In this document: positions 12,488 to 24,720 of the stretch, piece after piece
Layout: each line of letters begins with the position of its first letter
Numbering within the stretch: position 1 is the first letter of the stretch
From: Punica granatum
Lineage: Eukaryota; Streptophyta; Magnoliopsida; Myrtales; Lythraceae
Assembly (NCBI RefSeq): GCF_007655135.1
Contig: NC_045129.1
Span: 27,749,391 to 27,813,390, forward strand
DNA length: 64,000 bases
Direction of reading: 5' to 3'
Translations under genes and position numbers: made by a program
Notes under the pieces: generated by a model
Databases searched by the model: none
The model's input: the letters and a program-made list of their open reading frames with translations, nothing else
Told to the model about the DNA's origin: nothing

Positions 12488-15400
12488 TTAAACTCGGGCT
12501 GCTGGTTTCAGGGAAGATGAAAGTGAAGCAACTGCCTCTCCCACAGACAAGTAGAGGCTATCCTGTCTTAGCAGGTCATTACCTTCGTCAGCTTTCTGCA
12601 GCTTCTCCATTACCTCTCCGAGAGGATTCACGAGCACAAGCTGTAAATCGAAGAAATATGCTGAGATTCCGTATATAACAGAAAAGAAGTCTATGGATTT
12701 GAGTGAATCTGTAGGGAAGCTATTTACACTTGCCTCGATGTTCTTCTTTTCCAGTGCCAACCTCAGGTCATTGAAAAAGGAGACCCCGCTCGTGTCAATG
12801 GCACTCACAGCTGTAACAAAGAGGAGACATCCGTGTTGTGATTTAAATTGCTTAAAACGGGTTGGATATTTGGATAACATAAAACTGTTATCTTTCTCAT
12901 GAAGAAATGAATTGAAATTAACTGAAATTGCCATGTACCTGATAGCTCTAATATCACATATCGAAGGCATGATTGCTTCTTCACATCCTCTGCCTCGTAC
13001 TCGTCTATCCACCTTGAAATTCTTTACATAAAATTCAACAGTAACCAATATGAGAAGAGAGTCCAGTATTCAGTATGGCATGCTTATAGAGGGGTGAGTG
13101 CCTCAAAAGCGCTTACCTTTCCTTCAGATACGTGGTATTGGTAAAATTGATCGATGCTTCTATACTTAATATCAGGAAGCCTGAGATTCTGATTGCTTCT
13201 TTGTACTGGTGTAGATTCCGATATAGATCAGTCCCCGGTATATTCCCTAACATCACCGTCTTCGGCCTTGTTATTTGCAGAAGTATCTTGAATATTGAGA
13301 TTCCAACCTGCAAAAGTGCACGAGAATGTTAAATTGATTTAAACTGACAAGAAATGCAAAAGCTTAGAACTACTGAACTCAGAGAGATCGTGCAAACTTA
13401 CGGCTATAGCAAGACCGTCTTGGACAGAGATGAAAAGGACACCAAAGAAGGCACACAGCATCACGACAAAGTCAAACTTGTCAATCTTCCAGATGGCATA
13501 AGCGGCTGGAACATCAATGAGACCAATCACTGCTGTGACAATGATTGCCCCGAGGACAACATTCGGTGTGTACTGGAACAGGGGCATCAAGAAGAGGAGG
13601 GTCACCATTACTGTAATTGACATTACTATGTTGGAGACCGCTGTCTTTGCTCCTGCATTGTGATTTACGGCTGATCGAGAAAATGCACCTGCATTCAGAA
13701 GATTTGTGAGATAGCAGTCTGACAACACAATCCACATTACTCTTGGACTACTTAATAGTCTCATGTCATCTGGTGATTCCCCCATTCACATTAACTTTGA
13801 TTTCTTTGGCATCAAGACAATAAGTAAGCCTTGACTTGCTAAGGAACCTGTGGTAACGTAGCAAGAAGTGGAGGAGCCGACAATGTTCATTAGCCCGATT
13901 GCTATCATCTCCTTGTTCCCATCAACTTGGTAGTTCTTCAAGGCAGCAAATGTCCTTCCCACTGCTATTCCTTCCTGTATGATAGGTAAAACAACCGGTA
14001 GGTACGAGATCGGAAATGCCTTTTCCTTTGGTACGAAATGAAAAGGGACCAAATTTTTGACAGATAATTTAGAACTCTCAAATGCGCTAGAAGGAAAATC
14101 AGAATTCAAATATAGAGGAAGCAATTTAGCTTCAGAACCTTCTTACTATATCTACTACACTATAATACGAAAATGTTCGCCCTGTTTTAGTTGGAATTTA
14201 TATGCATTACGGCTATTGCCACTAAAACTGCTGCATAAGCGGCTGCCTCCGTGCGTTCACCATCACCTACCAACCTCATGGAAGATAGACATCCACCACA
14301 TATGTCAGAGACCTCACCAAGACTTGGACCAGCATGCTGCAGCAGGCATTGAAGGAGGTCCTAGTGGTGTGGGCAATGGCTGCCACCGGCCTTGCCAGAG
14401 ATTTACATATGACCTTTTGTTGGAGATCTACCCAGCCTCAGTATCTAATTGAAGAGACCGCCACCACTTGTGACCTTGCTAGACATCATGTGTAAGGCAG
14501 AAGGCCCAGCGGTCACAAAATGGGACAGTTAAGAATAAGTCTTCTGTACTATTGTGGTCTCACAACATTTCCCTTAAATGGGATGGATTTCCCGGAAATC
14601 ATAACCAACTGGTGCTAAATCCATTTATCATCTAAACCATGGGACAAAATGAAAAGGATCCTGGAAATTGGATTTTTTGAAGAACAGGAACCAATAGTTC
14701 AATTTCGCTCAAAAATGTGCTGCCTTTTTCTTTTTACTTGAAGAGGGAATAGCTAGGATGTCTTAGAAAGTCCTAGATCGAGAACCACGCAACAAATCAT
14801 AGTAAACAATTCATACAAAAAACTTTATCTTTCCTAGGCATCCATCCGGTATGAATTCAACATTTGTTGTTCCATACAGTCTTCTTTGGAAGTTTATGAT
14901 AATAAACAATCACACCGGAGAATAAAGTCTGATTACCGTGAGGGAAATGATGCCAGTGATAAGCCCGGTTTTCATGACAAGTCCAAGGTAGCTTCCATGG
15001 AAGTGCAGCATGTCCCAGGAAGGGGGGTTCAGCCCTTCTTGTAGCTTGCCAATCTGGTATAAACATCAGACCCCACGTACAAAAACACAAAGTTTTCACT
15101 AGATAATTTGAGAAGAAGAAGAAACAGAAAAGTGAAAATGCATGCCTCAGCGGGTCCCTCTATTTAGCTCTAGGACGAATTTGGTCCCTGCACAATATCT
15201 GGGCCCGATTTAATCCTTTGTCCTTCGGATTTTAAGCTTTATTAGTCCTCCCCTTAGGAAATTGACATTATATAAATTCATAAACAACTTTTGCATTGAT
15301 ATGGCCCCACATTATGTTCCATGTTACCGTTGCCTACTTGAAATATTCCATAATTCACTAAAGTCCCAAATCTACCCTTAATACAGGAGAGATATTGACA

Positions 15401-18400
15401 ACTAATTGAATTGGGTTAGTTAAAACCTTTTTGGTGTCCATATGCAGTCAATGGTAATGATGTGGGATGACTTGGAGAAAAATTAATACTCTATTCAGTT
15501 TCAATATAAAAGAATGCCTAGTGAGAAAGAAATCACAACTACTCAAACTGGAGAAATTCATTTGAGCCTAATAATTGAACAGGAAAGCTAATGGGATGGC
15601 CGGCGGCAGAATGGCCAACTTCACTGGTAAAGATTTGAGTTCGAATCTCCACAAGAATACTTTCTATTTGGTTACCTGCATGCCTTGTTTTGTTAGACTT
15701 ACCCTCAGACATAAGGTTTGCAGGGTGTTCACGTGAGATCGTGAGAATTAGTTGGGTGAAGTCTGAACACCTTTCATTATCGGAAAAAAGAAAAATTGAA
15801 CAGAGACTAAATTGGTCCAAAGATGAAAGTATAGAGACTAAACTGGGCATTTGCCCATTATTATTAGAGAAATGAAAGCAAGAAATACTTACAATACTGA
15901 TGCCGTGGTGTTGGGCTTTAAATGCGAAGACGACGAGGGTGGAAAGGATCACTGACAACAACGGGGCCCCTGCCGAGATCCAGAAGAGCCTTGGTCTCCT
16001 CATGCTCTGCCAACAATATTGCATGCAAATTGCACACATTGCATTATATCTCATACCTCCAAGCATACAGAACAAATAGCTACATTTGAAAAATCACCAA
16101 TACGGAACATCGATTTTGATATTAGCTATCTAATTGTAACTTACTATTTGAGGTTGGACATATTAAATTTTTTTATTTAAACTTCTCTCCATTTAAGTTT
16201 CATATTTTTTTTCTTTTCTAGCTAGTAAACAATTGGACCTTCTGTAGTCACTTTAAATGACTATATTTCTTGAAATTCGGCAATGATTAAATTAATTGAA
16301 AATGATCTAAACCATTGCATTGAACTCTTAAAAATAACCAGACAAATCGATCCTGATGATAAGAATATACTCAAGTTATGAGTGATTATATATTGTACTT
16401 GTGCATGTATAGTCTATAAAAAATCTCTAAAAATTCTTTTAGTAATCTTAACACAAGGCCTGTTTTCCCCTGTAGGCAGTGCACGGTGTATGTGCCCTGT
16501 AATTATTAGCTCTGACTTATTTATTGGGGAGAGTGCAACATACTAATTCCATGCTTTTATTTAAGCAATTATCAGAGAAGAGAAATTTTCGATTTTCTAT
16601 TTTGATTGAATCCCGAAATTCTTCTTGATATTCTTCTTTGATAGCCGCATCATCTTTCTCGATTATTGTCTTAATAGCTTTTACTAAGGTCGGTTTATAA
16701 AAACGACCCAGGTGTTGACTACAAGGATCCAAGCCTTTCCTGGGTGCACTAAAGGAATTTGTTTCTGTAGAGATGGTATTTTGAGACAATTTTGAGATGG
16801 AAAATTCCTTCTGTCATCAAAGAGACAGAAAAGAGGACGTAAAATCCCATCTCTTTTCTAAAAATGGATCAAGATATGGAAAATTTCGTCTAAATTTGAT
16901 GATGCGGAAATTTTCAAATTGGGACGGCAAATTCCATCTTATCAAAGAGACGGAAAGGAGGATGTACACCTCATTCTCTTTTTTAAGACAAATCAAGAGA
17001 CGAAAATTTTTGTCTTAATATGATGAGACGGAATTTTCCATCTCAAGTTCCGTCTCTCACTAATGCGAGACGAGCAATATCATCTCCTTTTCTGTCTATA
17101 GCCTGAGAACGTGAGACAAAAGATTTCATCTCAAGAAGGATGAGATGAAAATATGTCTCAAATTCCCGTCTCATGGATGAGACGAAAAATTCTATCTCAG
17201 TTTTCGTTCTTATGGATACATATACTTCTTATAAATTCGAATCCTTATTTCTCCCAATCTTTTTTTTTTCTTTTTCATTCAAAATCTTCTTCATCTCCTT
17301 ATGTAAAACCCGAAAATTTTCTAGGATTTCACACTTAATAAAATTAAATAATTTGATCACTTGCATATTGTATCAAATAAGTTATTAATTACTAATGTTA
17401 GTTTTAATGTTGAGTGTAAATGAGATCATGTATAGCTAGTTATAACATATAAATTATAGAAAAAAATCTATTTCAAAGTTTAAAATCATATCAAAATAAT
17501 ATAGATGAATATGTATTGTACATTAAAATTTTATGGATAAAATAATAAATAAATTACAGACCAGAGATAAATAAATAGTATTAGGAAAAAAGATACAAAC
17601 TACAATAAAAGTAAAGAAATAAAAATAATTTGAAGTACCTAACAAACAAGTAGTAGAAAAATAAATATTATTTTTAAAATAAAAATATGCAGATGTATAA
17701 CAAATATAATGAAATGTTAAAAGGGAACAAGAAATGAAAGTAGTTGAGGCGGCAACACACACGCGTACCAAGATAAAAATCTTGGTCCGAGTCTCCGCTA
17801 GTGCAAAACCCACATAATTAGGGAGAAAGGGTGAATTGCACCCCTTGAATTCGTGCCCCCGTCAAGCTTGGCCGATACAATGATATATTTATTTTTTTAC
17901 ACATTTGACAGATTTCGATCTCGAGGATTGAGATGGAAATTGAGATGGTTTATTCTGTCTATGAGGTTGAGACGGAATTTTTCCATCTCACGATTGAGAC
18001 GGAAAGAGAGACGGAATTCTCTATCTAATGGAGAGACAGAAAGCCCGATCTCTCTTTCTGTCTCAATTGTGAGACGGAATTTTTCATCTCAAATTTTCGT
18101 CCCAATCGAGGATAAGACATAAATTTTTGTCTCATTATTTTGCAACGAATTTTTGAGACTAGCCCTCAAAGACAAAAAAAAAGTTTGTCTCTAAATCATG
18201 TTGAGGCATAACTTTTCGTTTCAATTGTCGTTTCTATAAAGAGTGAATTATTGTAATGGTGGCTCCAGTAATTTATTTAGGGTAATATGTATACAAGAGA
18301 AGCGAAAGGGCTTGTAGTGGAGTGGTATTGATAATCTACGAAACAAAGTGATCAATGCATTAGGAGTTCAATGGAGGGCAAGTCGGTAAGTTTTGGTTAA

Positions 18401-21400
18401 GTTTGTACCGTTTAATCACTTTGTAGGTTATTTGCATATATGAGAGTGAGATTAAAAGCTAACCTTCTTAGATACAATGTGGGTTTATTCACTAACACTT
18501 CCACCTTATGCGTAGGTTGGAATACTGTGAAGACTCATCATGTGAAATTAATTAAATGAGAGAAATACACGTGTGCAGTGTTTCAAATCTGTTCTCTGAG
18601 ATAATGATAAATATGAGAGGAAACTTTGCATATATAATGTCATGCAAGCTCACACCATGCCGGGCGTAAAAGTGAGAGCTATCAAAAGTGCATCTCGTAT
18701 TAACTAACGTGGATTGGTTCAAGTGGTTCGGCGTTTATTCTACTTAAGTAAGGTTTCGAATTCGAGTTTTGTAAATTGAGAAAATCCACGTTGGGAGAGT
18801 TTTACTCCTTAGTAGACCGACTCGACTCGATTAGATTAGTCGAGACCTAATTGAGATTCTGAAATCAGAGTTCACACTAAAAAAAAAGTGTATCTTGTAT
18901 TAGTTCCCCTAACTTGAGTGCGAAAGGGGAAGCCCACCTCGTAGTGGTTAGCCCGAGCATGGAAGAGGAAGCCAACACACGATCAGCTGCTGAGGATAAG
19001 TGCTTTGAAAAGGGCACTTCTTCGAGGAGATGGGTGCTTGGGCCTTATAAACTCACTAAAACCCTTGTTCCGAAAGTTCAGAGAGCCGATAGCCTAAGAC
19101 AAAAATTTAAGATGCAGCCTTCAAATTATATTTAATAAAAGTAACAATTAATTTTTTTAAATTTTATTTATTTAACTTATGAAATGCAAAATTGATAATT
19201 ATATAAATTTTTATAATTAATGTATATTCATTCTTTTCAATGTGACTTTATTATGCTACTCATTTTCGACAAAAAATAAAATATCTTTCTTTCTCTTGTT
19301 TGCATTAACCAAAAGTTGAGCAGTTGGATTTGAAAAACTTATGAGTAGAACAAAAGAAGAATGACGAATTTTACAGAAATAAAGAGGATGGGAAAATTTG
19401 ATTAAATTGAATCTTATAGATAGTTGACCGATAAAGTAAATAGAAATTATGGAGAAATTGTTTAATAAATTGGGAAGGTTGATTGTGAGAAAAATCGGCA
19501 ATTGTGTAAAAAATGATTATCTAATAATAGTATTACATACGTGCGAAAATATAATTTTTTAATTAGGAATTATTTTTGACAATTAAATTCATTGAGTTGA
19601 GTTTTTGGCAATTGAGTTGAGTTTTTATTCTATTTTTAATGAAATTACTTATATTCGTTCTTCTAACTTAGTAAAATTACTTTTTCTTTTGACCCATTCC
19701 CCCTCGATCAGAATCCTGGGTCCGTTCCTGCTCCTTTCAAATGGGGATTTGAGTGTTGATATATCCATTAAAAGTGCTTTTCAGAAGATATATATGGATG
19801 TTTTTAAGCCATATGAGCTCACCAAAATCTCGTTCATTTCCGACATGGAACTGACTTTTGATACTGGTCGAGTAGACTTTTAGCCAGTGTTATTAAAACC
19901 GGACCAGACGTTGAACCGGTCGAGATATGGGTTCACGGATTTATGGGTTCAACCAGGGATTCGATGGGTCGGACCGCACGTCTAATTAAATAATAAATAA
20001 TTCATATAAAATTAAGAAAGACTATGATATATTAAATATATACACAATAATTCATATTATTAAAATAATGAATGAAAGAAAGTTTTTTATTGAAATTGTT
20101 TCTTCTTTTATTATGCTTAAAGAGATAAAGAATGATAAAAAATAAACCAATATGGCTACTGCCTAAATGGATAAGAGGCTAGGCATGTGGCTTTAGGGAG
20201 GTTCAAGTCCTTGCTTCAAGTCTCCATGCATGCAATATTAATTTTTCAATAAAAACAAACCCATAGAACCGGCCAGTTCGTGTGAGTTTAGTCAAAAAAA
20301 CGCCTGGTTGAATAGGATCACCAGTCTAAAGGTTCAATTTCGATTTTCCAGAGAACCGGGCACCTTGTCCGGTCTGATTCGGTTCTGATAACAGTGCTTT
20401 TAGCGCAAATCCCCACCTTTTAGGACTCGATTAATGTAGGTCGTTATAAGACTAAACAATTAAATTTTGTAAATCCACAAGCACATACGATTCGTGTCCC
20501 TTTCTTATGTCTTATTACTAACACGCAGCCTCACTTATGATTGAAAAATATATACACACAAGGAAAGCAGATGCCATCTGATCTGTGGAGGTCAGTACTT
20601 GGTAAGAGGCACGTACGTACAATACCGTAGAGAGAGGCACGCAGATTGCAAAGAAGGGAACGTACCACGTGGCGAGCAAGAAGGAGAAGCCCGAGAAAGC
20701 AGACGCCCATCAATATCGTTTGCCACGACCACTGCCACAACAATTCATTAAAACGAGTGCGAAGGCCATTTATTATTATTTTTGGGTCAAAATTGGTCCA
20801 ACCATTGCATTATAATTATTAGAACAAAGAACATAAATAACGACCATTATGTCACATCATATAACAGCCGGTCGACAATATTGATACCCTCTTAATCGAG
20901 CCAACAAGTTTGCACTCATCTTTCTTTCCCATACATTAACTTTTGTAGTATATCATGATGATCATAATATCCTATAGTCCTACACAATCATACCATGTTC
21001 CGGAATTTTCCCATCTTGAAATTTACAGTTGGATTGGCTATTGGATGGGGGGTTTTTACCCCACCATCACTGGGTTGAGGGCCTTTCATCTCGTCCCTTG
21101 ACGGGATAAGATAAATTCCTTAAAATTGCATCTGTTAGTCCTCACAGTATTTCATAGTAGGAAAGAATAGGATCTTAAATTTAGTGAATTGTCTTATTTT
21201 TAACTTTGGTTTCGTGCAATTTAGAATATCTTATTAGGACAACATAAAAATTTACCCAATTATCCTTCAATTTATTGTTAAAAAGGATTATAAATGAGCT
21301 CTTTCTTGAACTAGAAAAAGAGTAATTAACACTACTATCTAAATTTCTAAAATAATTAACCTTTGAACTTGAAAATAAAAAGTAATTTTTCGAAAAAATT

Positions 21401-24071
21401 AAAGAGAAAGTAGCAGCCGCAAAGGCGGAGGAGGCGCGGTGGGGCCAACGCCTGCCTCCACTGGTCCCAGGAGTTCGCGCAATTAGTTAGAAGGAAGGGC
21501 GAGTGGTCAGGAAGACGAGAGGATGAGTCAATGAGATGAGATGGTACCTCGTTGGTTTGGTGGAAAACAGAGGACAAGACAGGGACCAAACCCATCTGTG
21601 GGGTGAAATGTACAATTCCGAGGAGGCTCTTCAGCTGCTGCAGCGACACTATGATGGCAGCCCCCGCCATAAACCCAATCAGAGTTGCCTTCGATAGAAA
21701 GTCTATTATAAATCCTAATCTGCAACCACAACCACATGATTAATTGATTGACCTCCAAATCCTACTAATTTGCTTAATTTATCCTGTCACTGGTCAAGAA
21801 AAGATTAATCTCTTTCACCTTATATCTGAAAACCACCATCGCAACTAAAAATTGATTTTTCTTTTTTAGGCGTAGATTCAGATTTGATTCGAATTGGTCT
21901 ACTAAAAAATAAAATTATTATAATTTTCTAATTTTTTTTTGTTTTCAATATTTCGAAATCTTATTTAAGAAAAATATGTGCCATTTGTGATTTAGAAACT
22001 TCTAGTATTGACCCCACCGAACATTTCTAATTGCCTTTCTGCCTGAAGATCAGCATCTCTCGAACTCTTGCCCTTTATTTGGATGAAGAAAATTGAAGAA
22101 AAGAAAAAGGGAGAAGAGAGATATACTTTTTGTATGCGAATTTTTCAAAGGCTCTATGCAAATTACAAACTTCCCCTCGCGTCCCTTTCTTATATATACC
22201 TCCATTCAAAACAAAACATTAATGCAGCCTATTGATTCTTTATTGACCGGGCTGGTTCAAGCAAACAAATCTAGTTGAGCTTGACCCATGCATGAATATT
22301 ATTTCTCACAGCCTTTACAATAAGATTTGAATTCGAGATTTTAGATAGTCAAGTAGAATCCTAATGAATGAATGACGGGAATTGGAGTGAGTCGGGTGAC
22401 TAAGAATGATCATTAGCAAGTAAAGTAATAATTACTAACCTTAGAAATCCTAAGGAAGCTTGGAAGAGACCGGCGAAGAAGGTGGAAGAGAAGGCGAGTT
22501 GAAGGAAGAGGAGAGGCTGCTTCGTCGGGGACACCTCTTGCCTCAGCATCGACCCCATTAGCAGTGATGCTATGGAGACTGGGCCCACCGCTAGATCCCT
22601 TGAGCTTCCCAGCACCGCATACACCAACGGTGGAGCAAAGCTTGAATCTTTGCTCCCATCGCCAACATTAAAAAAAAAATAATAATAATAAATATATATA
22701 TATATATAAAGTAAAAAAAGAAAAAAGAAAAAGAAAAAAAGACAAGCAAAACAATGGAACAGTACAGCGATTGGTGATTACTTAACTAGTTAATTAATTA
22801 ATGGAAATAATAAGTGGCAGAAAGAAACAACTTACAGAGGCCCACGATTGGGGGCAGGCTTGCTAGCTTAGCGTAACTGATCCCCTGATTGAATAAACCC
22901 AAAAAGGAAACAAAAATCAAATAATTGAATAAACAGTTAGATAGATAAATTACTAAAAAAAAAGGGCCTACCAAAAAAAAAGGATAACCATTAATGCTAG
23001 TGCACTTTCTAGAATACAATTCGAATTCCAAAAAGCGCACTTATTAGAATGAAAATTAATCATTAATACGTGATCTCTCAAATTGAATTAGTCAGAGTCT
23101 TTTATGTTTTTGGATACGGGGTGCACACCAAAATAAAAGGATAAGTTCCCTAATCTCTATTTTTTTATACTTATATATATAATATAGTTTTAATTTATGA
23201 TCAACTTATTGAAGAAAATCGAAATTGATTTCATAAAAAAGATTTAAGAATTTTCTTCGTTTTCATGTTCACCAGCAGCAGGTAAAGTGGTTGCCCGCCT
23301 TTAGTATAATAAAAACAAGAAGAAATAGTTCGTTTGTTTCATTGATTGGTATTCAGTTATGGATCTGTTAATTACTTCACGTAATTCCAACTGCCTGTCT
23401 TCATCCGTAATCCGTAATCGTTATTGCAATTACTGATGAGGACTTCATATAGTGATAAATAGATGGATAGATAGACATACTGAGTTTGAAACTCGAAAAA
23501 CAGAGAGTTTGAAACTACTTGAAAAGTGCGATTGCGTTCGTCGCACTGCTATGCTATCTGATTTCAAACAATTCAGTCGACTTGAGAAGATAACCGAAAA
23601 GCGACCCTGCATGTCTGAACATGTGAAGGAACCGTACGTGGTATGTCTACCGATCTATCTAAACTTGGTTGAGCCCGATGCTGGAATGGGATCAGTCTCA
23701 GGGACGCAGGCGATCGATGAACTGACCTGAGGGATGGCTAGGCTGGCGATGGTGAGACCAGCGACGATGTCGGACTTGAAGAGCTGGAGGCTGTAATGGG
23801 GGCCCCACTGGAGGATGGGGAACACGTATTGGGCGCCGAGGATGAACCGCTTCCCCCGCGGCTGCCCCTCGAACTGCCGGAGCGGGTCATCGGGGAAGAA
23901 CGTCTCCTTGAGCCGACTTTTGAGCTTCTGGAGGGTGGTCCTCGGAGGCGGCGCCACCACCTTGTGGACTTCCGGGGCGGTTATCTCAGCCTCCATGTCC
24001 ATGCAGTGGTGATGAACATTCGGGTTCGCCACTGCGTTGTTGCTGTTATTAGGATCAGTACTTGGCTCCAT
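12488..24071 (-). CDS. SULTR3;3: Group 3 sulfate transporter (SULTR3;3-like), 13 exons
   Basis: Predicted multi-pass SulP/SLC26 anion transporter of 662 residues, the usual SULTR length. Exons (minus): 24071-23727, 22884-22836, 22647-22440, 21719-21548, 20731-20666, 16006-15893, 15053-14937, 13974-13848, 13688-13402, 13307-13117, 13021-12939, 12810-12734, 12640-12488. Every junction keeps the frame; introns are GT-AG except intron 12 (GC-AG). Residues about 90-500 are the membrane domain, with the SulP signature around PPIVGLYSS and LGSSRDLAVGP (about 127-150). A C-terminal STAS domain (about 525-650) contains AIDTSG near 590-595, where other SULTRs carry a regulatory Thr. The N-terminal VHKVVAPPP and KETFFPDDPLRQF are typical of group 3. 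Group 3 members have been linked to plastid sulfate uptake, and some to phosphate distribution; which applies here cannot be read from sequence. The subgroup number is from memory of family sequences. No frame damage is seen. Confidence 0.95.
15143..15885. repeat. Inverted-repeat (MITE-like) segment in intron 6
   Basis: The left part (about 15150-15205, GGTCCCTCTATTTAGCTC and TTTGGTCCCTGCAC) matches the reverse complement of the right part (about 15800-15860, built on GAGACTAAATTGGTCC). This gives imperfect inverted arms of about 50-60 bp. The exact ends are unclear. Inside, near 15615-15650, AGTTCGAATCTCC resembles a pol III B box. Splice sites of the host intron are not touched. Confidence 0.4.
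16747..18258. mobile_element. CACTA-like non-autonomous element (candidate)
   Basis: The left end CACTAAAGGAATTT and the right end, read inward as CATTACAATAATTC, resemble decayed CACTACAAGAA termini. GTG occurs directly outside both ends (16744-16746 and 18259-18261), the 3-bp duplication size of CACTA elements. Both subterminal zones (16780-17215 and 17905-18160) are packed with GAGACGGAA / TTCCGTCTC words in both orientations, which is typical of CACTA transposase-binding repeats. No transposase is present. Confidence 0.45.
18705..18900 (+). repeat. SINE-like repeat copy A
   Basis: Shares with copies B-F the order TTCAAGTGGTTCGGCGTTTA, AAGTAAGGTTTCGAATTCGA (B-box-like), GAGAGTTTTACTCCTTAGT, then a TCGATTAGATTAGTCG-like tail. 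A tRNA-like head and lack of coding capacity suggest a SINE. It lies inside intron 5. Confidence 0.5.
19885..20396. mobile_element. hAT-type MITE, 512 bp
   Basis: Ends read CAGTGTTATTAAAACCGGAC on the left and, inverted, CACTGTTATCAGAACCGAAT on the right. A perfect 8-bp duplication, CTTTTAGC, flanks it (19877-19884 and 20397-20404). The TIR start and the 8-bp duplication are hAT hallmarks. There is no transposase. A tRNA-like stretch with pol III box matches lies inside at about 20155-20230. Inserted in intron 5 of the transporter. Confidence 0.85.
20155..20230 (+). promoter_or_regulatory. tRNA-like pol III A and B boxes inside the MITE
   Basis: TGCCTAAATGGATAAGAGG resembles an A box and GGTTCAAGTCC fits the B-box consensus, about 35 bp apart. 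The stretch does not fold into an obvious full cloverleaf that I can confirm, so I read it as a SINE head or tRNA relic, not a tRNA gene. Confidence 0.4.
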
Positions 24072-24190
24072 TGATATGTTTGGGATGGGTTTATGGAGAG
24101 GGAGAGAGGAAGAGGGGAGCAGAAGAAGTTGGGGTGGTTTTGTGGTGTGATGAGTGATCGTCTCTCGTGCTACGTTTCCAGTTTGCCTCG

Positions 24191-24202
24191 TATCTATATA
24201 TG
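24191..24202 (-). promoter_or_regulatory. TATA box candidate of the transporter gene
   Basis: On the minus strand CATATATAGATA lies about 120 bases upstream of the ATG at 24071. The intervening sequence is pyrimidine-rich (CTTCTTCTGCTCCCCTCTTC), as is common in plant 5' leaders. Transcription would start about 30 bases downstream of the box, near 24165. Confidence 0.5.
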
Positions 24203-24524
24203 CGAGAATTTACTAAACAATTATTGGACGACTCCCAATTTATGAATATATTTTTGGATAAATATTCATGAATATATTGCCAATAATTATAGTTAAAGAT
24301 TTTAAATATTATATCCTTCCTTTCCAAAAAGGAAAAAAAAATATGAAAAAGAAAAGATTCATTGAAAATATTACAGCTAAAAGTGACGATATCGTTTTTC
24401 ACTCAAGGTTTTTAATTAAATTCTTATTGGTAGAATCTCTTTTTCTTTTATGATTCCTTGCTAGGTCCATAAGCTTTCTTTCGGTTATTATTCTTTTTTT
24501 AAAAAAAAAAAAGAATTGCATCTT

Positions 24525-24720
24525 CTAAGAGTTTGAGGTTGAAGTGGTAGGACGATGTCTTCAACCGTGAGGTCAGGGGTTTGTTTAGGACGCAGGAAGA
24601 GAGGAGCTGGTGCATGTACGTTCTGCACGCGTTATGAGGCTAAGTGGCTAGACACGCACTAGAGAGTCCTCAAATGGACTGCCCTCGCGCATGACAAAAG
24701 TTAGTTCCCCTTATAACTCG
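24525..24720 (+). repeat. SINE-like sequence of another type
   Basis: TTGAAGTGGTAGGACG resembles an A box, followed by GTGAGGTCAGGGGTTTG in the usual B-box place, then a non-coding, G+C-richer body. No second copy was found in the window, so the call is weak. Confidence 0.3.

Larger units (their letters stand above)
16007..20665 (-). other. Intron 5 of the transporter gene, expanded by repeats
   Basis: At 4,659 bp it is over four times longer than any other intron of the gene (93-962 bp). At least a CACTA-like element (16747-18258), a SINE-like copy (about 18705-18900), a TRIM relic (about 18640-18710) and a hAT MITE (19885-20396) account for much of its length. The splice sites are GTACGT at the donor and GGCAG at the acceptor. 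Confidence 0.85.

Noticed and set aside
11974..12491. Plus-strand frames beside the transporter's 3' end
   Set aside because: No known family, overlapping frames, and they lie over the probable 3' UTR on the other strand.
12488..13048. Long minus-strand frame read straight through introns at the transporter's 3' end
   Set aside because: It joins exons 11-13 with intron sequence in a mixed frame; the spliced model keeps the conserved STAS sequence in one frame.
17523..17813. 96-residue minus-strand frame rich in Phe, Ile and Tyr
   Set aside because: AT-rich sequence inside the CACTA-like element; composition explains the hydrophobic product.
20155..20230. A functional tRNA gene
   Set aside because: A and B boxes are present but I could not confirm acceptor and anticodon stems, and it lies inside a MITE.
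22677..22708. AT-rich microsatellite near exon 3 as a regulatory element
   Set aside because: A simple ATA/TA run in intron 2; nothing supports a specific function.
23796..24074. Plus-strand frames antisense to exon 1
   Set aside because: Shadow of the G+C-rich first coding exon.
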